DNA of 64,000 bases, from the NCBI GenBank assembly GCA_009701885.1, contig WLJH01000015.1:1-64000 (forward strand), written 5' to 3'. Shown here piece after piece: positions 49,247-57,754 of the stretch; the stretch's first letter is position 1, and each line of letters opens with the position of its first letter. This stretch comes from Actinomycetota bacterium. Lineage in GTDB: Bacteria; Actinomycetota; Actinomycetes; Propionibacteriales; Nocardioidaceae. The position numbers and the translations under genes are program-made. The notes beneath the pieces are model-generated. The model did no database searches, was not told where the DNA came from, and was given only the letters and a program-made list of their open reading frames with translations.

Positions 49247-50340
49247 CATCCCAGCGTCGGGTCTACCTGCACATCGGTGCGCCGAAGACCGGCACCACCT
49301 ACGTGCAGGACCGGCTCAGCCGCAACGCCAAGACGCTGGCCCAGCACGGCGTGCACTTCCCGAGCCGCTCCCCGCTGGTGAGCCCCGGGATGTTCCAGTT
49401 CCGCGCAGCGCTCGACCTGCTCGGCCAGGACTGGGGCGGCGACCCCGGCCACGCCGACGGCAACTGGGACGCCCTCGTGCGGCGGGTGCGGCGCACCCGC
49501 GGCAGCGTCATCGTCAGCCACGAGATCCTCGCCCCCGCACCCGCCGAGGCCGTCGCCCGGGCCAAGGCCGAGCTCGGTGCCGGCGACGACCTGCACGTCG
49601 TCTACGGCGTGCGCGACCTGGCCCGACAGCTCCCCGCGGCGTGGCAGGAGAGCATCAAGCAGGGCCGCAAGTGGACCTACCGCGGGTTCCTGCGCAAGGT
49701 CCGCACGGGCAAGCCGTGGTTCTACCGCGCCTTCGACGTGCCGGCCGTGCTCAGCACCTGGTCGGCCGGCCTGCCGCCGGAGAACGTCCACGTCGTCACC
49801 GTCCCGCAGTCCGGCACCGCCGGCCCCGACGAGCTGTGGCACCGCTTCTGCCGCGCCGTCTCCATCGACCCGGCCTGGGCGCCGGAGGAGTCCCGGCGCA
49901 CCAACCCCTCGCTGGGGGTCGCCGAGGCCGCACTCATCCGCCGGCTCAACAAGCGGCTGGGCCGCACGGTGCGCCGCGACGCGACGTACGACGACCTGGT
50001 CCGCGGCCTGCTCGCCGAGCAGGAGCTCGCCGGCCGCGAGAGCGCCAAGCTGCTGCTCCCCCCGGGCATGCACGACTGGGTCGAGGCCGAGTCCGCGCGC
50101 TGGGTCGAGTGGCTGGAGCAGAGCGGGGTCGACGTCATCGGCGACCTCGAGGACCTCCGCCCCCTCCCGACCCGCCGTGTCGACTACACCAACCCCGACA
50201 AGGTCACCTCCAAGGCCCAGCTCGCCGCCGCGCTCGACGCCCTCACCGTCATGACCCAGGAGGCGGCGCGGCGCGAGGACCCCGAGCAGCAGCTCACCCA
50301 CCGCCTGCGCTCCGGCGTACGCCGGCTGCGCGAGTCGTGA
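49243..50340 (+). CDS. Sulfotransferase-family protein 1
   Basis: 365 residues. PAPS 5'-phosphosulfate loop LHIGAPKTGTTYVQ (PKTGT 14-18) and 3'-phosphate region VVYGVRDLARQLPAAW. A conserved tail motif LLPPGMHDWV...VDVIGDLEDL is shared with the two genes downstream. Acceptor unknown; surface glycan or lipid is likely by analogy. GTG overlaps the lyase stop, but CACAAT 8 bp upstream could give its own promoter. Confidence 0.83.
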   Translation: MTSQRRVYLHIGAPKTGTTYVQDRLSRNAKTLAQHGVHFPSRSPLVSPGMFQFRAALDLLGQDWGGDPGHADGNWDALVRRVRRTRGSVIVSHEILAPAPAEAVARAKAELGAGDDLHVVYGVRDLARQLPAAWQESIKQGRKWTYRGFLRKVRTGKPWFYRAFDVPAVLSTWSAGLPPENVHVVTVPQSGTAGPDELWHRFCRAVSIDPAWAPEESRRTNPSLGVAEAALIRRLNKRLGRTVRRDATYDDLVRGLLAEQELAGRESAKLLLPPGMHDWVEAESARWVEWLEQSGVDVIGDLEDLRPLPTRRVDYTNPDKVTSKAQLAAALDALTVMTQEAARREDPEQQLTHRLRSGVRRLRES

Positions 50341-50369
50341 CCGGGGCGACCGGGCTGTCCCCGGGCCGC

Positions 50370-50419
50370 GGGACGTCATACGGACGGGACGTCCGCCCGT
50401 GCCGAGCGCATGACGTCCC
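50370..50419. repeat. 50-bp element, copy 4
   Basis: GGGACGTCAT (50370) to ATGACGTCCC (50410-50419), exactly 50 bp, 29 bp after a sulfotransferase stop. Confidence 0.92.
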
Positions 50420-50444
50420 GCGACGGGCGACCCGCCCCCGTCCG

Positions 50445-50494
50445 GAGACGTCATACGGCGGGCACGTCCGCCCGTGCCGAGCGCATGACGTCCC
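50445..50494. repeat. 50-bp element, copy 5
   Basis: GAGACGTCAT (one mismatch) to ATGACGTCCC (50485-50494), 50 bp. Shares most of its inner sequence with copy 4, including CGTCCGCCCGTGCCGAGCGC. Confidence 0.9.
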
Positions 50495-50509
50495 GTCGTC
50501 GAGGCCCCA

Positions 50510-51766
50510 GTGAGCGCCCCGGATCCCGGCGCCGCGCGCGCGACCGCCTGGGTCGCGCACCTGCGTGCCGGCGGCACCACCCCGTGGGCGGCATGGACCG
50601 GCACCACCGACGGCCCGGCGCCGCGGGTGCTGCCCGGCGCCCAGCAGCTGGAGCTCCTGCGCCGGCTCAACGAGGTCGGCCCGGTGCCGGGGGACCTCAC
50701 CGAGCGGGTGCTGGCGGCGAGCGCCGCCGGTCGCGGCCGCCCCGACCAGGAGCTGGTCGGCTCGCGGCCGCCCTCGGAGTTCGGCCCGCCGCCGGTCGAC
50801 CCGGCCGACCTGCCGGCCGAGGAGCTGCTGCGCGTCGCCGCGCTGCTGCTGGCCGAGGACCTCGCAGCCGCGGACACCGGCGCCCCGGAGGACGACGACC
50901 TCCGTCGGCTCGCGGCGGACGCCGCCCGCCGGGTGCGCCGCCGCGCCGCGTGGCACCGGCCCTGGCGCACCCGCTACCGCCTCGTCGGCGACCCCTGGCG
51001 CGCGGACGTCCTGCGCCGCGACCTGGTCGCGCGGGGCCGACCTCCCGGTGGCCGGGGGGCGCTGGTGCTGGTGGTGGCCGACGACCTGGCCACGATGCTC
51101 GCCGACCTCTGGACCGACCGCTGCTTCTCCACCGGTGTCGCCGTGCCCGCGTGGGGCGCCTGGCTGGACTCGCTGGCCGGCGCACGCCGGGTCGCCCGTG
51201 GAGCGGACCCCGCCGCCGTCGCGGCCCGCTGGGCGCCGGGCGTCGGGCGGGACCGGATCCGCATCGTCCTGGACGACCGTGCGCTGGCCGACCTGCTCGG
51301 CGTGGACGAGGTCGCCGCCCGACCGGTGCTGCCCGCGCACGCCGTCGAGCTCGCCCGGCTGGTCTCCGGTGCCCTCGGGCTGCTCGTCACCCCCGAGCCC
51401 GGCCGGAGGCTGATGCGGGAGGTGCTGCTGCCACGGCTCCTGGAGCAGGCGGCCCGCACGGGTGGCCCGCCCCTCGGCGTCCCCCCCGAGCACCACCGGT
51501 GGGTGCACCGTCGCTCGCTGCGGCTGCGAGATGCCGTGCGCGCCGGTGACTACCCTGTGCTCGGCCAGGTCGAGGACCTGGTCAGCCGGCCGCGCGTCCT
51601 CGCCGCCCGCGCCCCCGCGCCCGCCGCGGTCGCGGACGATCGGGTGCTCGCGCTCGCGGCCGACCTGCTGCTGGGTCGGACCGGGCCGGACGGGACAGCA
51701 CAGGGGCAGGCAGCAGCACAGGGCCAGGCGGGGCCGGGTCGGGCACGACGAGAGGAGCAGGCGTGA
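50510..51766 (+). CDS. Degenerate sulfotransferase-fold protein with N-terminal extension
   Basis: 418 residues. Residues 155-357 align by eye with both flanking sulfotransferases: RYRLVGDPWRADVL matches the PAPS-loop strand but lacks KTGT; VVADDLATMLADLW matches VRDLARQLPAAW but lacks the Arg; PPEHHRWV (325-332) and VLGQVEDL (350-357) match the tail motif. Residues 1-150 are an extra domain I do not recognise. A segment between loop and VRDL equivalents is shortened. Likely a non-catalytic partner or decaying paralogue. GTG at 50510; stop overlaps the next GTG. Confidence 0.65.
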   Translation: MSAPDPGAARATAWVAHLRAGGTTPWAAWTGTTDGPAPRVLPGAQQLELLRRLNEVGPVPGDLTERVLAASAAGRGRPDQELVGSRPPSEFGPPPVDPADLPAEELLRVAALLLAEDLAAADTGAPEDDDLRRLAADAARRVRRRAAWHRPWRTRYRLVGDPWRADVLRRDLVARGRPPGGRGALVLVVADDLATMLADLWTDRCFSTGVAVPAWGAWLDSLAGARRVARGADPAAVAARWAPGVGRDRIRIVLDDRALADLLGVDEVAARPVLPAHAVELARLVSGALGLLVTPEPGRRLMREVLLPRLLEQAARTGGPPLGVPPEHHRWVHRRSLRLRDAVRAGDYPVLGQVEDLVSRPRVLAARAPAPAAVADDRVLALAADLLLGRTGPDGTAQGQAAAQGQAGPGRARREEQA

Positions 51767-52977
51767 GCGCGAAGGTCCTGCTGCACGTCGGCACCCCCAA
51801 GACCGGCACGTCCCACCTCCAGGACGTCCTCTTCCGCAACCGCGAGCGGCTCGAGCGGCACGGCGTGCTCTACCCCGCCGACCGGTTCGACGCGCACTTC
51901 CTCGCCGCACTCGACCTGATGGCACTGCCCTGGGGCGGCCTCCAGGCCGAGGCGATCGGCCGCTGGGACGCCCTGGCCGAGCAGGTCCGACGCCACGGCG
52001 GCACCTCGATCATCAGCCACGAGATCCTCGCCACCGCCTCGCGCAGCCAGGTCGGTCGGGCGCTGTCCTCGCTGGCCCGGGACGACGGCACCGAGGTGCA
52101 CCTGGTGCTCTCGGTGCGCGACCTCGTGCGCCAGATCCCCGCGGAGTGGCAGGAGAACGTCAAGCACCGCAGCACCGTCTCCTACGAGGAGTTCCTCGCC
52201 CAGCTGCGCGACCCGGCGCGCTCGAGCCGGATCGCCAGCTGGTTCTGGGGCGTGCAGGAGATCCCCGACATCCTCGACCGGTGGGGCCACGACCTGCCGC
52301 CCGAGAACGTCCACCTCGTCACCGTCCCGGCCCCCGGCGGCCCGCCGGACGTGCTGTGGCAGCGCTTCAGCGCTGCGTTCGGCCTCGACGGCCTCGACCT
52401 CGACCTCGAGGCCGAGCGGGCCAACCCCTCGCTCGGGGTGCCCGAGACCGCGCTGCTGCGGCGGATCAACAAGGCGGTCAACCCCGTCCTGGACCCGCCC
52501 GACTACCGCCCCCTGGTCCGGGAGCTGCTCGCCCACCAGACGCTGTCGCGGCGCACCCGCACGCCCCGGCTCGCGCTGCCCCCGGACCTCCACGAGTGGG
52601 CCCGCGACCTGGGCCAGCGGTGGAGCGAGGAGGTGCGCCGCCGCGGGTACGACGTCGTCGGGGACCTCGCCGACCTCGAGCCCGGCCCGCCGCCCGAGCA
52701 CTGGGCCGACCCGGACTCGCCCCGCGAGTCACAGGTCGCCGGCGCGGCCGTCGAGGCGATCCGTGCGTTGCTGGTAGAGAACGCCCGCATCCGCTCCGAG
52801 GAGCAGCGGCTGGCCCACGAGCTGCACGAGGCCCGGGCCGCGCTGGACCGCGCGTACCTGCGTCCGGCGTACCGCGTCCGCGAGAAGCTCCTGCGCGGGG
52901 TGCGCCGCACCGCCGTCGGGCGCGGGCTGCACCGGGTCTACCGGCTGGCGCGCGGGCGGAGCTCGCGGCCGGCGTAA
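51763..52977 (+). CDS. Sulfotransferase-family protein 2
   Basis: 404 residues, clear paralogue of the gene at 49243. PAPS loop LHVGTPKTGTSHLQ (PKTGT 12-16), VLSVRDLVRQIPAEWQE, LPPDLHEWA and YDVVGDLADL. A C-terminal ~80-residue helical, coiled-coil-like tail (LLVENARIRSEEQRLAHELHEARAAL in parts, then RPAYRVREKLLRGVRR) is absent from the first copy. GTG overlaps the preceding stop. Its 3' end overlaps the convergent EcsC gene by 40 bp. Confidence 0.83.
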   Translation: MSAKVLLHVGTPKTGTSHLQDVLFRNRERLERHGVLYPADRFDAHFLAALDLMALPWGGLQAEAIGRWDALAEQVRRHGGTSIISHEILATASRSQVGRALSSLARDDGTEVHLVLSVRDLVRQIPAEWQENVKHRSTVSYEEFLAQLRDPARSSRIASWFWGVQEIPDILDRWGHDLPPENVHLVTVPAPGGPPDVLWQRFSAAFGLDGLDLDLEAERANPSLGVPETALLRRINKAVNPVLDPPDYRPLVRELLAHQTLSRRTRTPRLALPPDLHEWARDLGQRWSEEVRRRGYDVVGDLADLEPGPPPEHWADPDSPRESQVAGAAVEAIRALLVENARIRSEEQRLAHELHEARAALDRAYLRPAYRVREKLLRGVRRTAVGRGLHRVYRLARGRSSRPA

Positions 52978-53630
52978 CGGCCGATCTTCCAGGTGGCGTA
53001 GCCGTCGGCGCCCATGCCGACCACGCCGCCGACGACCGGGACCCGGCGGCCCACGGTGACCGCGAGCCGCTTGCCGGTCATCCGCGCGACGATCTCGGTG
53101 CCGACCTGCGTGGCGATCGTGCGGTGCAGCGTCGGGTCGACGACCGGGGCGGTGGCCAGGGCCATCGGGGGCGCGGGCAGGGTGCCCCGCTTGAGCAGGT
53201 CGTCGACCTGGTCGGCGCCCAGCAGGCAGGCCATGATCGCGTTGCGCACCCGCGGGTCGGCCAGGTCGTAGCCGCGCAGGTGGGCGATGCCGGCGATCAT
53301 GCGGCACTGCACCAGCGCGAGGCCGGTGATGTTGGCGGGGATGGCCACCGCCGCGGTCACCACGCCGCCGATGTTGGTGAGGAAGCCCTGCGCGCCGGCG
53401 TACCGCACGTGGTTCTCGACCACCTCGTGCACCGCCTTCTCGACGTCTCCGCCCTGCTCGCGCAGCTGGGTCTCGGCGGCCTGCGCTGCACCGGGCAGTG
53501 GCCCGACGCCGCGGATGGCGCGCTCGAGGGCCTCGCGGACGAAGGTCTCGGTGATCCCGGGGGCGGCGCCGGCCACCCTGGGCGCCAGCTGGCGGCCCAC
53601 CAGACCGGCGACGCTGCGGCTCCTGCTCAC
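52938..53630 (-). CDS. EcsC-family protein
   Basis: 230 residues with the EcsC core: VVENHVRYAGAQGFLTNIGG, PANITGLALVQCRMIAGIAHLRGYDLADPRVRN (in two parts) and VPVVGGVVGMGADGYATWKIG. Membrane-associated family of unknown function. GTG at 53630. The 3' end overlaps the sulfotransferase gene on the other strand. Confidence 0.82.
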   Translation of the reverse strand: MSRSRSVAGLVGRQLAPRVAGAAPGITETFVREALERAIRGVGPLPGAAQAAETQLREQGGDVEKAVHEVVENHVRYAGAQGFLTNIGGVVTAAVAIPANITGLALVQCRMIAGIAHLRGYDLADPRVRNAIMACLLGADQVDDLLKRGTLPAPPMALATAPVVDPTLHRTIATQVGTEIVARMTGKRLAVTVGRRVPVVGGVVGMGADGYATWKIGRYAGRELRPRASR

Positions 53631-53669
53631 GGACCCTCCTGCTGGTGATCGACCGCGGTGAGGAGCGCG

Positions 53670-53701
53670 GTGTGCTCGTGGTGTGCTCGTCGTGTGCTCG
53701 T
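53670..53701. repeat. 11-bp spaced tandem repeat x3
   Basis: GTGTGCTCGT at 53670, 53681 and 53692, one base between units. Lies in the divergent promoter region between the EcsC gene and aat. Confidence 0.8.
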
Positions 53702-53806
53702 GCGGGGAGGGGGTGCTGCCCCTGCGGACGATCCTACGAAGGGTGCGCTCACCCCCCGGGTCCGAGGGTGTGCCGCCGCGGCGCCAAGAGGCGTACGTTC
53801 ACGGGA

Positions 53807-54484
53807 ATGCCCGTCGAGCCCCCTGCTACCGCGTGGACGTTCAGCGACCCCCGGGGATTCGACGCGCTCGACGACCTGGTCGGCATCGGTGCGGACCTGG
53901 AGCCGGGGACCCTGCTGGCGGCCTACCGGCGTGGGCTGTTCCCGATGCCCTCGGGGCACCCCGGGGACCCGATGTACTGGTTCTGCCCGGTGCTGCGCGG
54001 CGTCCTGCCCCTCGACGGGCTGCACGTCTCGCGCTCGCTGCGGCGCTCCACCCGCGACTTCGAGTCGCGTGTCGACACCGCTTTCGAGGAGGTCGTCGCG
54101 GCCTGCGCGGACCCGAGTCGCGAGCAGGGCTGGATCGACGACGACATCCGCGAGGCCTACTGCGAGCTGCACCGCCTCGGCTGGGCGCACTCCGTGGAGA
54201 CCTGGCAGGACGGCCGGCTGGTCGGCGGGCTGTACGGCGTGGCCATCGGTGGCCTCTTCGCCGGCGAGTCGATGTTCCACCGGGTCACCGACGCCTCCAA
54301 GTCCGCGCTCGTCTCCCTCGTGGGGCTGCTCCGGGACGAGCACGCCTCCGAGCGGCTCATCGACGTCCAGTGGCGCACCGAGCACCTGGCCAGCCTCGGG
54401 GTCGTCGAGGTGCCCCGGGTGGCCTACCTCGCACGGCTCGAGGTGGCCATCGGGCTCCCGCTGCCCGCCGTCTTCGCCGGCTGA
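53807..54484 (+). CDS. aat: Leucyl/phenylalanyl-tRNA-protein transferase
   Basis: 225 residues, normal family length. GIGADLEPGTLLAAYRRGLFPM, WFCPVLRGVLPLDGLHVSRSL, QGWIDDDIREAYCELHRLGWAHSVE (in parts), GLYGVAIGGLFAGESMFH and VQWRTEHLASLGVV. It adds Leu or Phe to N-terminal Arg/Lys for ClpAP degradation (N-end rule). ATG at 53807 with TACGTT 7 bp upstream (leaderless). Confidence 0.95.
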   Translation: MPVEPPATAWTFSDPRGFDALDDLVGIGADLEPGTLLAAYRRGLFPMPSGHPGDPMYWFCPVLRGVLPLDGLHVSRSLRRSTRDFESRVDTAFEEVVAACADPSREQGWIDDDIREAYCELHRLGWAHSVETWQDGRLVGGLYGVAIGGLFAGESMFHRVTDASKSALVSLVGLLRDEHASERLIDVQWRTEHLASLGVVEVPRVAYLARLEVAIGLPLPAVFAG

Positions 54485-54490
54485 CCCCCA

Positions 54491-54600
54491 CCGCCGAACC
54501 GTCAGTTGTGAACCGCCGAGCCGTCACTTCTGAACCGCCGAGCCGTCGGATCTGGACCCCCGGAGCGTCGGTTGCGCCCCGCCGAGGCGTGTCCCTCGCG
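54491..54600. repeat. 22-bp degenerate tandem repeat x5
   Basis: Units begin CCGCCGA(A/G)CCGTC at 54491, 54513 and 54535, with two more diverged units at 54557 and 54579. Directly after the aat stop. No coding or hairpin structure is evident; the next gene starts at 54695. Confidence 0.8.
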
Positions 54601-54694
54601 TCGGCGGGGCCGCCGTCCCAGGGCGTTCAGGTGCCTCTTGGGTCGGGATGGCACCGTCAGGGCCGCACCCGATGCACCCGACGGAAGGTCCCCC

Positions 54695-55165
54695 GTGAAG
54701 CTCGCCCTCGTCCCGATCGCCCTGGTCCTCGGCCTGTCCCTGGCAGCCTGCGGCGCCGGCGACCCCGACGACGCCGGGCAGTCCTCGCTCGGCTCCGGCA
54801 CCGTCAGCCCCGGGATCGACTCGGAGGAGGAGGCCACCTCGGTCGCCCCCTTCTGCGAGGCGCTCCTGGCGACCGCGAGCGTGGGCGACGGCCAGGACGT
54901 GGCCGACCTGCGCGACAGCCTCGCCGAGGCCGGGCTCCCCGAGGAGGCGGGCGAGGACGCGCAGGCGGGGCTCGCGGTCTACCTCGACGTGCTCGACCGG
55001 GTCGAGCCCGACGCCACGGCGCGCGACCTCGCCACCCTGGAGGACCCGGACCTGACCCCGCGCGAGCAGGCGCAGGTCGACGCGATGGTCGGCTACGCCA
55101 CGACCGCGTGCGCCGCGGGGGCCGGGCAGGACCCGGAGGTGCCGGAGTCGCCGTCGGCCGAGTGA
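54695..55165 (+). CDS. Hypothetical lipoprotein
   Basis: 156 residues. Signal peptide with lipobox LSLAAC (Cys about 19), Gly/Ser linker, then a helical domain (APFCEALLATASVGDGQDV, VDAMVGYATTACAAG) with two Cys. No recognised function. GTG at 54695 has GGAAGG upstream. Confidence 0.75.
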   Translation: MKLALVPIALVLGLSLAACGAGDPDDAGQSSLGSGTVSPGIDSEEEATSVAPFCEALLATASVGDGQDVADLRDSLAEAGLPEEAGEDAQAGLAVYLDVLDRVEPDATARDLATLEDPDLTPREQAQVDAMVGYATTACAAGAGQDPEVPESPSAE

Positions 55166-55223
55166 GGTCGCACGGGGCGGCCGCCGTCGCCGTACGTCGT
55201 CGGGCTGCCGTCGTACGCCGATG

Positions 55224-55835
55224 TCAGCCCAGCAGGGCCCGCATCCGCTCGATCTCCGCGGTCTGGCCCGCCACGACGTCCTCGGCCAGCTCGACGGCCG
55301 GGCGGTAGGTGCCCTCGGCGGCCTGCTCCTCGGCCATCGCCACGGCCCCCTCGTGGTGGGCGATCATCAGCTCCAGCCAGAGGTCCTCGAACTCCGCGTC
55401 GCCCGCCTCCTCGAGCCCGCGGAGCTGCTCGGCGGTGAGCATGCCGGGCATGTCGCTCCCGCCCGTGCCTTCCATGCCTTCCATCGCGTCGGCCGCGGAG
55501 TGGTCGCCATGGCCGGCGTTGGAGTGGTCGCGCATGGTCGCGGGCACGTCCTCGTCCCAGTCGACCAGCCAGTCCGTCATCAGCTCGATCTCCGGCGCCT
55601 GGGCGTCCCGGACCTCCTCGGCCAGTGCCGCGACCTCGGGGTCCAGCGGGCGGCCGCGGGTGAGGTCGACCATCGAGAGCGCCTGCGCGTGGTGCTGGAC
55701 CATGTCGGTGGCGAAGGCGACGTCCTGCTGGCTGTGCTCGGTGTCGGAGAGCACCTGGTCGGCCTCGTCGCTTCCGCAGCCGGCGAGCGCGAGCGCGGGA
55801 AGGAGGACGAGCATCGTGGCGATTCGGTCGAGCAT
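55224..55835 (-). CDS. DUF305 lipoprotein (copper-associated)
   Basis: 203 residues. Lipobox LALAGC, then two DUF305 helical repeats with metal-ligand motifs DMVQHHAQALSM and LMIAHHEGAVAMAEEQ, and a Met/His-rich linker (MRDHSNAGHGDHS, DAMEGMEGTGG). DUF305 proteins often accompany copper resistance. ATG at 55835; the divergent promoter carries a CsoR-like palindrome. Confidence 0.88.
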   Translation of the reverse strand: MLDRIATMLVLLPALALAGCGSDEADQVLSDTEHSQQDVAFATDMVQHHAQALSMVDLTRGRPLDPEVAALAEEVRDAQAPEIELMTDWLVDWDEDVPATMRDHSNAGHGDHSAADAMEGMEGTGGSDMPGMLTAEQLRGLEEAGDAEFEDLWLELMIAHHEGAVAMAEEQAAEGTYRPAVELAEDVVAGQTAEIERMRALLG

Positions 55836-55845
55836 GTGTGGAATA

Positions 55846-55860
55846 TACCCCGGTGGGGTA
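55846..55860. promoter_or_regulatory. CsoR-like copper operator
   Basis: TACCCC-GGT-GGGGTA, with ATA before it, resembles the ATACCCC...GGGGTAT operators of Cu(I)-sensing CsoR. It lies 11 bp from the DUF305 start and 15 bp from the DUF4396 start. No csoR gene is in the window. Confidence 0.65.
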
Positions 55861-55874
55861 CCTGTTCCCACCCT

Positions 55875-56534
55875 ATGGACCACAGCACCCATGCCCACGA
55901 GGGCCACACCGCACACGCGCAGGACCACGCCGGTCACTCCGGTCATGACATGGCCTCGAACCGGATGGCGGTCTCCGCCACGCTCCACTGCCTCACCGGT
56001 TGCGCCATCGGTGAGGTGCTCGGCCTGATCATCGGCACCGCCCTGGGCCTGTCGACGATCGCCACGATCGCCCTGGCCGTCTCGCTGGCCTTCTTCTTCG
56101 GCTACACCCTGTCGACCCTGCCGCTGCTGCGCGCCGGTCTGGGCGTCGGCACGGCGCTCAGCGTCGTCCTGGCCGCGGACACCCTGTCCATCGCGGTCAT
56201 GGAGGTCGTCGACAACGCCGTGATGGCGCTGGTCCCCGGCGCCATGGAGGCCGGACTGGTGAACCCGGTCTTCTGGCTCTCGATGCCGCTCGCGCTCACG
56301 ATCGCCTTCTTCGCCGCGCTGCCCGTCAACAAGTGGCTGCTCGCCCGGGGCAAGGGCCACGCGCTGACCCACGAGTTCCACGGCGCCGACGTCGTCCGCC
56401 CCTGGATCCCTGCCCTGCAGACGCCGGTGCTGGTCGCCGCGATCGCCGCGTTCTTCGTGGGCGGTCTGGTCGTCTCGGTGGCCGACGAGGTCGGAGCGGG
56501 TGAGTCGGGCAGCCACGCCTCGGCCCTGCGCTGA
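55875..56534 (+). CDS. DUF4396 membrane protein
   Basis: 219 residues. His-rich N-terminus (MDHSTHAHEGHTAHAQDHAG), then DUF4396 membrane segments with CLTGCAIGEVLGLIIGTALG, FFFGYTLSTLPLL and MEVVDNAVMALVPGAM. Proposed to transport or bind a metal; copper is likely from the shared CsoR-like site. ATG at 55875. Confidence 0.83.
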   Translation: MDHSTHAHEGHTAHAQDHAGHSGHDMASNRMAVSATLHCLTGCAIGEVLGLIIGTALGLSTIATIALAVSLAFFFGYTLSTLPLLRAGLGVGTALSVVLAADTLSIAVMEVVDNAVMALVPGAMEAGLVNPVFWLSMPLALTIAFFAALPVNKWLLARGKGHALTHEFHGADVVRPWIPALQTPVLVAAIAAFFVGGLVVSVADEVGAGESGSHASALR

Positions 56535-56566
56535 CCCCTGGGTCTCCCAGCCCGACCGTTTCCCGC

Positions 56567-56612
56567 GGGCCGAGCCGGCGCACAGTTCCGGAAGGATGCG
56601 CCGGCTCGGCCC
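56567..56612. terminator. Bidirectional hairpin terminator
   Basis: Perfect 16-bp stem GGGCCGAGCCGGCGCA / TGCGCCGGCTCGGCCC with a 14-nt loop containing TTCCGGAA. Lies between the convergent DUF4396 and fpg genes. Confidence 0.88.
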
Positions 56613-56638
56613 CCGACATGCGCCCCCCGGCGCCGTCG

Positions 56639-57520
56639 CTACTTCAGCAGCCGCGACATCCGGCGGTCGGCGAGCGGCTTGCCGCCGGTCTGGCAGGTGG
56701 GGCAGTACTGCAGGCTGGAGTCGGCGAAGGACACCTCGCGCACGACATCTCCGCACACCGGGCACGGCTGGCCGGTGCGGCCGTGCACGGCCAGGTTGCT
56801 CTTCTTCTCGCCCTTGAGCTCGCTGGCCGCCAGCCCGCGCGAGCGCTCGACGGCCTCGCCGAGGGTGGTGCGCAGCGCGGCGTACAGCGTGGTCAGCTCC
56901 TCGGGCTCCAGCGTGCCGGCCGGCTTGTACGGCGACATGCGGGCCGCGTGCAGGATCTCGTCGGAGTAGGCGTTGCCGATGCCGGCGATCGTGCCCTGGT
57001 GGCGCAGCACCCCCTTGAGCTGCTTGCGTCCCTCGGCGGCCAGGATCGAGCCCAGCACCTCCTCGGTGAACTCCGGCGCCAGCGGGTCCGGGCCGAGGGA
57101 GGCGATCCCGGGGACGTCGAGGGGGTCGCGCACGACGTACATCGCCAGGCTCTTGCGGGTGCCGGCCTCGGTGACGTCGAGCCCGGGGGAGACCCCGGTG
57201 CCGTCGTCGTCGAGCACGATCCGCACCGCCAGGGTCGACTTGCTCGACGGCTTCGGCGGGATCGTCGGCACCTCGTCACGCCACCGCACCCACCCGGCCC
57301 GCGCGAGGTGCAGCACGAGGTGGGTCCCGGAGCAGTCGAGGTCGAGGAACTTGCCGTGCCGTCGTACGCCGTCGACGAGCGTGCCGTGCAGCGCCGAGAT
57401 CGGCGGGTCGAAGGTCTTGAGCGCCGCGAACTGCGGCACGTGGACCGTCACGATCGCGCGCCCCGCCAGCCGGCCGGTCAGGTCCTGGGCCAGCGCCTCC
57501 ACCTCGGGCAGCTCGGGCAT
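56639..57520 (-). CDS. Fpg/Nei family DNA glycosylase
   Basis: 293 residues. N-terminal catalytic PELPEVEAL (Pro2, Glu3), HGKFLDLD with the conserved Lys, H2TH region VLRHQGTIAGIGNAYSDEILHAA, and zinc finger CPVCG...YCPTCQTGGKPLADRR. It removes oxidised bases. TAGGAT 6 bp upstream of ATG (leaderless). The 24-residue insertion near PPKPSSKST is typical of the actinobacterial branch. Confidence 0.93.
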   Translation of the reverse strand: MPELPEVEALAQDLTGRLAGRAIVTVHVPQFAALKTFDPPISALHGTLVDGVRRHGKFLDLDCSGTHLVLHLARAGWVRWRDEVPTIPPKPSSKSTLAVRIVLDDDGTGVSPGLDVTEAGTRKSLAMYVVRDPLDVPGIASLGPDPLAPEFTEEVLGSILAAEGRKQLKGVLRHQGTIAGIGNAYSDEILHAARMSPYKPAGTLEPEELTTLYAALRTTLGEAVERSRGLAASELKGEKKSNLAVHGRTGQPCPVCGDVVREVSFADSSLQYCPTCQTGGKPLADRRMSRLLK

Positions 57521-57605
57521 GGGCCGATCCTAGGGCGGTCGCGGCACCCGGCCGGGTCCGTCGGCGATCTCGTGCCGGCGGGCCGGGGCCGGGGCGCCGT
57601 CCGGA

Positions 57606-57693
57606 AGGTTCAGCGGCCCCCCGCTGAACCTGACGGGCCCGGGGCGCAGGTGCATCGGTGCGCCGGAAGGTCCAGCGGCGCCCCGCTGAACCT
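57606..57693. repeat. Hairpin family 2, second locus
   Basis: Two hairpins, AGGTTCAGCGG/CCGCTGAACCT (57606-57631) and AGGTCCAGCGG/CCGCTGAACCT (57668-57693), with a linker holding GCGCAGGTGCA. Same family as 40352-40562, opposite orientation. Lies between divergent fpg and the ATPase gene. Confidence 0.85.
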
Positions 57694-57754
57694 CACGCCG
57701 GCCGCGCCGCACGGAATCTCAGGATTTCCCTAGACACCCCGATACCGTCCGATC

